Shown here: in pieces, positions 1 through 4,957 of the stretch
Layout: each line of letters starts with the position of its first letter
Position numbering within the stretch: the stretch's first letter is position 1
Source: Bacteroidota bacterium
Lineage (GTDB): Bacteria > Bacteroidota > Bacteroidia > UKL13-3
Direction: 5' to 3'
Length of the DNA stretch: 7,261 nt
Assembly (NCBI GenBank): GCA_947462865.1
Contig: CANHRW010000101.1
Span: 1-7,261, forward strand
Translations under genes and position numbers: made by a program
Notes under the pieces: generated by a model
Seen by the model: the letters and a program-made list of their open reading frames with translations, nothing else
Databases searched by the model: none
What the model was told of the DNA's origin: nothing

Positions 1-330
1 GAAAACCGCAATAACAACAACATTGATTTAGAAACAGGTTTCCCCATTCAAGAAAATTTTAGCTTGTTAGACCATTTCATGAGTCACCTCATAATAAATG
101 GAGAATTGGTATTGACCAAAAACTTTAATTTGAGAATGGGTTACAACCACTTAAAAAGAAGAGAATTGGCGCTCACTGATAGCAAAGGAACAAGTGGCTA
201 TACTTGGGGTTTTGGTATTAAAATAAATCGGTTTCAATTGCATTATGGCAGTGGCGCATTTATGGGCGGACAAAACACGAATCATTTCAGTATCATTACC
301 AACTTAGAAGCATTTAAAAAGAAAAAATAG
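1..330 (+). CDS. porQ: C-terminal part of a PorQ-like type IX secretion protein (5' end outside window)
   Basis: The reading frame is open from base 1 and stops with TAG at 328-330, so this is the last 109 residues of a longer protein. A TTG at 64 lies in the same frame but is internal, not a start. The segment alternates polar and hydrophobic residues like outer-membrane beta strands: 'GELVLTKNFNLRMGYNHL', 'GYTWGFGIKINRFQLHYG', and a final 'NHFSIITNLEAF' strand followed by a lysine tail. From memory of the family, this matches the end of PorQ, an outer-membrane beta-barrel-like protein of the type IX secretion system, usually about 330-350 residues. The neighbour supports the call: porQ is often directly upstream of cmk in Bacteroidota, and cmk starts 4 bases after this stop. 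What is seen is the strand pattern and context; the PorQ identity is recognition without a search. The alternative is another PorV/OmpP1-like barrel. Confidence 0.75.
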   Translation, partial: ENRNNNNIDLETGFPIQENFSLLDHFMSHLIINGELVLTKNFNLRMGYNHLKRRELALTDSKGTSGYTWGFGIKINRFQLHYGSGAFMGGQNTNHFSIITNLEAFKKKK

Positions 331-334
331 TATT

Positions 335-1036
335 TTGAAAAACATCATCATTGCCATAGACGGATACTCATCATGTGGAAAAAGCACCTTGGCTAAAGAT
401 TTAGCCAAAACCATTCAATACCATTATGTAGATACCGGCGCAATGTATAGAGCTGTAACTTTGTATTTGCTCCAAAACCATATAGACATTTACCACCCAG
501 AAATGGTAGAACAAGCATTGCCTGCTATCAGCATCTCTTTTGCATACAATGCCGATACCCAATCTCAAAACACTTTGTTAAATGGCGAAAACATTGAACA
601 TGAAATTCGTGTCAATCCTAGAGTGGCAGGCAGTGTTAGTGAAGTAAGTGCCATTAGTGCCGTTAGGCGATTTTTGGTACAACAACAACAAGCCATGGGC
701 CAAAAGAAGGGCATTGTAATGGATGGTAGAGACATTGGAACTGTTGTTTTTCCAGAAGCAGAATTGAAATTATTTGTCACCGCCGATCCACAAGTTAGGG
801 CACAAAGAAGATTGGACGAGCTTGCAGAGAAGGGTCAACAAACAACTTTTGAAGAAGTATTGGCCAATTTAGAAAAACGCGACTCAATGGACAGTTCTCG
901 TACCGACTCACCATTAAAAAAAGCAGCAGATGCCATTGAAATTAACAATTCACAGATGAGCAAAGCCGACCAACTTAAATGGGTACTACAATTGGTTCAT
1001 GAAAGAACCAATTCTATGGCTTCTTCAATTGAATAA
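335..1036 (+). CDS. cmk: Cytidylate kinase, (d)CMP kinase
   Basis: This cytosolic enzyme transfers phosphate from ATP to CMP or dCMP in pyrimidine nucleotide metabolism. It has 233 residues, normal for the family. The P-loop GYSSCGKST is at residues 10-18, the CMP-binding 'DTGAMYR' at 33-39, the core motif 'MDGRDIGTVVFP' at 129-140, and the lid/C-terminal signature 'RDSMDSSRTDSPL' at 182-194. All key residues appear intact. The start is TTG at 335, giving 'MKNIIIAIDGYSS', the usual short lead into the P-loop. The first in-frame ATG is residue 37, inside the CMP-binding motif and after the P-loop, so it cannot be the start; ATT at 332 is a less likely alternative. The gene begins 4 bases after the porQ-like stop, implying co-transcription and possibly coupled translation. 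Its last 23 bases overlap the convergent minus-strand gene. A CAA-rich run near 679-691 encodes four consecutive glutamines and looks unremarkable. Confidence 0.97.
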   Translation: MKNIIIAIDGYSSCGKSTLAKDLAKTIQYHYVDTGAMYRAVTLYLLQNHIDIYHPEMVEQALPAISISFAYNADTQSQNTLLNGENIEHEIRVNPRVAGSVSEVSAISAVRRFLVQQQQAMGQKKGIVMDGRDIGTVVFPEAELKLFVTADPQVRAQRRLDELAEKGQQTTFEEVLANLEKRDSMDSSRTDSPLKKAADAIEINNSQMSKADQLKWVLQLVHERTNSMASSIE

Positions 1037-1466
1037 AAATAAATTTCAAAATTGGGTAGAACAACAAACCTGCAATGCTTGCAGAGACCAACCACAATAA
1101 AAATGCATACACATGCATTTGATATATAAAATGCAAGGTATGTAACCATCCTGTTTGCCATATAGCTTGAAGCATTGCAAAGTCTATGGGCTTGGCTTGT
1201 TCTCCCATCATTTCATTGCCCTTCTGAAAAAAAAAATACATGGCTACCAATTGCAATGGAGTCATTAACCAGCTCAACAATTGAATCAATACCAAATTGA
1301 GTTTGAAACGCAAAGCCAAAAAAGTGAGGAGCAAACTAGATACTCCCCAAACAGGAATCAAACCAATTAAAACAGGTAAAATACAAGTCAAAGCCAAATG
1401 ATGTGGGTCTATTCCTTGCTTTAAAGTATTTCGAATATATTGGAGTTGTTTTTTCAATGCGTGCAA
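1014..1466 (-). CDS. DUF2062-type small integral membrane protein
   Basis: A protein of 150 residues that resembles the DUF2062 family, whose biochemical role is not established. The family-like core is at residues 20-74: 'DPHHLALTCILPVLIGLIPV' followed by WG, then 'LRFKLNLVLIQLLSWLMTPL'. The conserved Pro..Gly in the first hydrophobic segment and the 'lN..liQl....PlQl' pattern are the features I recognise. Hydrophobic segments lie near residues 24-52, 56-80 and 118-146, consistent with about three or four inner-membrane passes; the start and the last residues (KKP) are basic. No ATG precedes residue 68, so translation must begin at a non-ATG codon. Candidates are TTG at 1466 (used here) and TTG at 1457, which gives 'MKKQLQY' and fits the TTG-AAA pattern of other starts in the window; a stop codon lies upstream at 1488-1490. 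Its 3' end overlaps cmk by 23 bases, tail to tail. No glycosyltransferase fusion, sometimes seen with DUF2062, is present. Confidence 0.72.
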   Translation of the reverse strand: MHALKKQLQYIRNTLKQGIDPHHLALTCILPVLIGLIPVWGVSSLLLTFLALRFKLNLVLIQLLSWLMTPLQLVAMYFFFQKGNEMMGEQAKPIDFAMLQAIWQTGWLHTLHFIYQMHVYAFLLWLVSASIAGLLFYPILKFIFIQLKKP

Positions 1467-1539
1467 GCTATTATTTTTTACTGAAATCTATTCCAACAAA
1501 TGTTTAATTTTGGCTCTTAGGCTTTAATTTATATTCATA

Positions 1540-4416
1540 ATGAAAAATCGTTTATTGTTCTATTTATTGACCTGTGTTTATGCCGTTCAGGCCCAGAATT
1601 ATGCTCAGTTGGTGAATCCATTTATAGGTACTGGAGGGCACGGACATACTTTTCCTGGAGCAACCGCACCTTTTGGCATGGTTCAGTTGAGCCCTGATAC
1701 CCGCTTAAGCGGTTGGGATGGATGCAGTGGATACCATTATTCAGACTCTGCCATTTATGGCTTTTCGCATACGCACTTAAGCGGAACAGGATGCAGCGAT
1801 TTTGGCGATGTATTGATCATGCCAACTCAAAAGAAAGCTTCCCAAAAAGAACAATTGTTTGATGCTGAATTTTATAAATCAAACTTTAGTCATGCTTCTG
1901 AAAAAGCTTATGCAGGTTTTTATCAGGTATTGCTCAATGACGACCAAATAGCCGTAAAACTAACTGCTAGCGAAAGGGTTGGTTTTCATGAATACCAATT
2001 TCAAAAAGCTGGTACTGTCAATGTAATTTTAGACTTATTGCACAGAGATGAATTGATTGATGCCAAACTTACTCAAGTAAATAATACTACCATTACAGGT
2101 TTGAGAAGAAGCAAAGCATGGGCCGAAGACCAATGGGTTTATTTTAGAATTGAATTTTCAAAACCATTTAAGAGTACTTTTACAAACCACAAAAACAACA
2201 GCAAATTTCCTACGGGAATGGCTTTTGAATTTGATGTAAAAAAGAAAGAAACCATTCAAGTAAAAGTAAGTTTGAGTGCGGTTGACGAAGCTGGTGCAAG
2301 CAAAAACATGCAAGCAGAAATTCCTGCTTGGAGTTTTGATAAAACCTTGCAATTAACCACTCAAAAATGGAACAAAGAACTGGGATTGATTCAGGTAGAA
2401 GGCAATTCCAAAAGCAATCAACAACTTTTTTATACTGCATTGTACCATTGTTTTATTCAACCCAATATTGCTTCAGATATAGATGGAAGGTACAGAGGCA
2501 GAGACTTGCAAATTCACCAAACAGATGGGTTTACATACTATTCTGTTTTTTCTTTATGGGATACTTTCAGAGCTGCACATCCTTTATACAATTTGGTTCA
2601 AACAACACGTAGCAACGATTTTATTAGAACCTTTTTACAACAATTTAAGGAGGGTGGCAAATTACCCGTATGGGAATTGGCATCAAACGAAACCAATTGC
2701 ATGATAGGTTACCACAGTGCTTCTGTAATTGCAGATGCTTGGGCTAAAGGCATTAGAAATTATGACAAACAATTGGTTATTGCAGCCCTTTTACAAAGTG
2801 CCAATGCCAACGAAAGAGGAATTGGCGTATACAAGAACAAAGGTTATTTGGCTATTGACGATGAATCAGAATCTGTTTCCAAAACCTTGGAATATGCCTA
2901 CGACGATTGGTGCATTGCTCAATTTTTAGAAGATGAACTCCAATTGCAGTTTAACAAAAGGGCCGAATCTTGGAAAAATTTATTTGACCCATCAACAGGC
3001 AATATGCGACCTAGAAAAAATGGGGGTTGGCTTTATCCTTTCGACCCAAAAGAAGTCAATAACCATTTTACAGAGGCCAATGCATGGCAATACAGTTTTT
3101 TTGTACCTCACGACATCAACGGATTAATTGCAAGGCATGGTTCAGCTGAAAAATTCGAACAAAAACTTGACGAACTCTTTAACACAAACAGCCAAACAAC
3201 AGGAAGAACTCAGGCCGACATTACTGGCTTGATTGGTCAGTATGCTCACGGAAACGAGCCTAGTCATCACATGGCATGGTTGTACAACTACATTGGCAAA
3301 CCTGCCAAAACTCAAGCAATGGTTAGAAAAATTTTAACCAGCTTATACCAAAATGCTCCTGATGGATTAGCAGGCAACGAAGATTGTGGGCAAATGAGTG
3401 CCTGGTATGTATTCAATAGCATGGGCCTCTACCCTGTTTGTCCTGGTAAAACAACTTATGACATAGGCACTCCATTTTTTGATAAAATAACCATCAGAAC
3501 AGGTGCTTATTCAAGTTTTACCATCAATGCAGCAGGAGCAGCGCAAAAAGCATTTACCCTTACTAAATCATTGAATGGGAATGCATTAAATGGTCAATTC
3601 ATTGAACATGAAAGCATTTTAAAGGGAGGTCAATTGAATTTTCAACTGCAGGTTTCAGATCCTCAAATACAATATGCGCCAATAGTTTTAGCAAAAACAA
3701 CTGGTATTTTCCCTGCTCCTATTATACAAGCAACAAAAGAAAGTTTCAAAGATAGTTTGCTTGTTTCTATGGAGAGCCTTGAAATTCCAGCCAGGTTATT
3801 TTATAAACTATCGAATGAAAAAACAATGCACCCTTACATAAAACCCTTTTATATTCGTCAAGACATAGAAGTTTCTTGTATAGCTATTGACGAAACCGGA
3901 AAAAGAGTAAGTAAAACCGTTGCCAATTTTAAGAAGATTAAAAACAACTGGCAGGTAGTTTCAGAAAGCAAGTACAACTCTCAATATACTGCGGGAGGTG
4001 AAGATGGTTTGATTGATGGCATATTTGGATCTACCGATTGGCGCAAAGGCAATTGGCAAGGATTCCAAGGACAAGATTTTGAATGTGTGATTGACCTTAA
4101 AAAGGAACAAACTCTCAAAAAAGTGAAAGTAAATACCTTGCAGGATACCAGAAGTTGGATAGTGTTTCCAAGTAAAGTAATTGTAGAATTTAGTTTAGAT
4201 ACCTTTAATTTCAAACCTTTAGGTACTGCGGAAACAAGTATTGGAATAGCGGAATTAAACGTTCAAATTCAAAACTTTCAGGTAAATGCCAATTCAATAG
4301 AGAACAAAGCCAGGTATATTCGCATCAAGGCAAATCAGTTTGGAAAACTCCCTGAATGGCATCAAGGAAATGGCAATGATTCATTTATTTTTATAGATGA
4401 AATTGAAGTAGAATAG
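1540..4416 (+). CDS. Secreted GH92 family alpha-mannosidase with C-terminal discoidin domain
   Basis: This is a 958-residue exo-acting glycoside hydrolase. GH92 enzymes are calcium-dependent alpha-mannosidases that trim mannose from N-glycans or yeast mannan. An N-terminal signal peptide probably ends at VQA|QN (residues 18/19). The GH92 N-terminal beta-sandwich starts with 'VNPFIGTGGHGHTFPGATAP' (about 26-45) and includes 'GYHYSD' and 'GFSHTHLSGTGCSDFGD'. The (alpha/alpha)6 catalytic domain has WDTFRAAHPLY from W340, 'HFTEANAWQYSFFVPHD' with the presumed general acid E512, 'GNEPSHHMAWLYNY', and 'GLAGNEDCGQMSAWYVF', in which E614/D615 occupy the presumed general-base and calcium region. Residues about 727-800 resemble a chitobiase C-terminal (CHB_HEX_C) Ig-like segment, and about 808-958 an F5/8 type C (discoidin, CBM32-like) domain with 'GGEDGLIDG' and a terminal 'DSFIFIDEIEV' strand. 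There is no T9SS sorting domain or lipobox, so it is probably periplasmic or exported by another route. It starts at ATG 1540 and stands alone, without SusC/SusD or regulator genes in view. The exact linkage cleaved cannot be read from sequence. Confidence 0.95.
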   Translation: MKNRLLFYLLTCVYAVQAQNYAQLVNPFIGTGGHGHTFPGATAPFGMVQLSPDTRLSGWDGCSGYHYSDSAIYGFSHTHLSGTGCSDFGDVLIMPTQKKASQKEQLFDAEFYKSNFSHASEKAYAGFYQVLLNDDQIAVKLTASERVGFHEYQFQKAGTVNVILDLLHRDELIDAKLTQVNNTTITGLRRSKAWAEDQWVYFRIEFSKPFKSTFTNHKNNSKFPTGMAFEFDVKKKETIQVKVSLSAVDEAGASKNMQAEIPAWSFDKTLQLTTQKWNKELGLIQVEGNSKSNQQLFYTALYHCFIQPNIASDIDGRYRGRDLQIHQTDGFTYYSVFSLWDTFRAAHPLYNLVQTTRSNDFIRTFLQQFKEGGKLPVWELASNETNCMIGYHSASVIADAWAKGIRNYDKQLVIAALLQSANANERGIGVYKNKGYLAIDDESESVSKTLEYAYDDWCIAQFLEDELQLQFNKRAESWKNLFDPSTGNMRPRKNGGWLYPFDPKEVNNHFTEANAWQYSFFVPHDINGLIARHGSAEKFEQKLDELFNTNSQTTGRTQADITGLIGQYAHGNEPSHHMAWLYNYIGKPAKTQAMVRKILTSLYQNAPDGLAGNEDCGQMSAWYVFNSMGLYPVCPGKTTYDIGTPFFDKITIRTGAYSSFTINAAGAAQKAFTLTKSLNGNALNGQFIEHESILKGGQLNFQLQVSDPQIQYAPIVLAKTTGIFPAPIIQATKESFKDSLLVSMESLEIPARLFYKLSNEKTMHPYIKPFYIRQDIEVSCIAIDETGKRVSKTVANFKKIKNNWQVVSESKYNSQYTAGGEDGLIDGIFGSTDWRKGNWQGFQGQDFECVIDLKKEQTLKKVKVNTLQDTRSWIVFPSKVIVEFSLDTFNFKPLGTAETSIGIAELNVQIQNFQVNANSIENKARYIRIKANQFGKLPEWHQGNGNDSFIFIDEIEVE

Positions 4417-4431
4417 TTCATTTCAAAAAAT

Positions 4432-4454
4432 GGAATAATTCCCAATAAGGGAAT
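4432..4454 (+). terminator. Short hairpin downstream of the GH92 gene, possible weak terminator
   Basis: Sixteen bases or so after the GH92 stop there is a perfect 6-bp inverted repeat, ATTCCC (4438-4443) and GGGAAT (4449-4454), around a 5-base loop AATAA. A further GGAAT at 4432-4436 could pair with the same ATTCC arm instead, so two structures compete. No T run follows on the plus strand, so this is not a standard intrinsic terminator. On the minus strand a run of T lies 7-8 bases beyond the stem, but no minus-strand gene ends here. It could be a transcript 3'-end stabiliser or chance in AT-rich DNA. Confidence 0.3.
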
Positions 4455-4568
4455 ATACTGAACCTGTCCTACCAATTGTATATCTAATTAATTCACTGTT
4501 TATCTGATACTTAATTACAAAAATGAGTTTTGGCATTGTAAATGTTACATCATTTCAAAACCATAACC

Positions 4569-4949
4569 ATGAAAGTATTTATTAAAGTATTAGGATTGTC
4601 TGCCATCATTGGCTTTGGCTTTCCAGCCTGCAAAAAACATGAGATTGCTAAATCTGAAATCAAAGCAGATAAAGGCAGTTTTAAAGACATCAAGGCTCCT
4701 GCAGCTTTTAAATGGTCGACCTTAAACACATTGACCTTACAAATGAGCGCCAAGCAAAATGATGCACGCGTATCTACCTTAAAAGTTCTAGATGCTCAAG
4801 GAAATGTGTATTTGCAAAAACTTCAGAAAGCCAATCAGGCGTTTGAAAGTACCATTGAAGTACCTGGCCACATTGAGAAACTGAAGGTAAGTTTCTGTGG
4901 CAAAATCAAAGAAATCAGCACCCGTTCGGGTAAGGTTAACTTGGATTAA
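4569..4949 (+). CDS. Small predicted lipoprotein of unknown function
   Basis: The product has 126 residues from ATG 4569. An in-frame ATG at 4542 would add nine residues (MLHHFKTIT) ahead of the signal peptide, so 4569 is preferred. The N-terminus 'MKVFIKVLGLSAIIGFGFPA' followed by C21-K-K is a lipoprotein-type signal peptide; the lipobox FPAC is imperfect (Phe at -3, Pro at -2), but the C-K-K start of the mature protein is common in Bacteroidota lipoproteins. The mature part has a lysine-rich linker and then about 85 residues of likely beta-sandwich, 'IKAPAAFKWSTLNTLTLQMS' through 'LKVLDAQGNVYLQKL' to 'KLKVSFCGKIKEISTRSG'. The 'PAaFkWsT..tlTL' opening reminds me of beta domains in Bacteroidota surface proteins of the LruC sort, but I cannot name a family. 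The gene lies 8 bases upstream of the LamG repeat protein, suggesting one transcript and perhaps a surface-anchored partner for it. Without a search this remains a hypothetical lipoprotein. Confidence 0.8.
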   Translation: MKVFIKVLGLSAIIGFGFPACKKHEIAKSEIKADKGSFKDIKAPAAFKWSTLNTLTLQMSAKQNDARVSTLKVLDAQGNVYLQKLQKANQAFESTIEVPGHIEKLKVSFCGKIKEISTRSGKVNLD

Positions 4950-4957
4950 ACTTTCAT

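Noticed and set aside
679..691. CAA-rich run in cmk as a slippage site
   Set aside because: It encodes only four consecutive glutamines in a variable part of the protein and is too short to suggest phase variation.
565..780. Minus-strand open frame within cmk
   Set aside because: It lies wholly inside a clearly conserved gene on the other strand, and its translation shows no domain or signal that I recognise.
1467..1539. Divergent promoters between the DUF2062 and GH92 genes
   Set aside because: A TTTG at 1509-1512 is followed 19 bases later by TATTCATA, only a partial match to the Bacteroidota TAnnTTTG box and almost touching the ATG. On the minus strand TAGATTTC lacks a correctly spaced TTTG. 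A promoter must exist for at least one gene, but I cannot place it.
2158..3127. Several short open frames on both strands inside the GH92 gene
   Set aside because: All overlap the conserved catalytic domain in other frames; their translations have odd composition and no motif, as expected of shadows.
3981..4214. Minus-strand open frame over the discoidin domain
   Set aside because: The plus-strand frame reads as a coherent discoidin domain; the antisense reading is low-complexity Ser/Leu-rich sequence.
4485..4517. AT-rich inverted copies TAATTAA and TTAATTA upstream of the lipoprotein gene
   Set aside because: TTAATTA-type words are nearly self-complementary and common in DNA of this composition. 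There is no other support for an operator, and I found no convincing promoter in 4455-4568.
4550..4753. Minus-strand open frame over the lipoprotein gene
   Set aside because: It covers the lipoprotein signal peptide region on the opposite strand and has no independent support.
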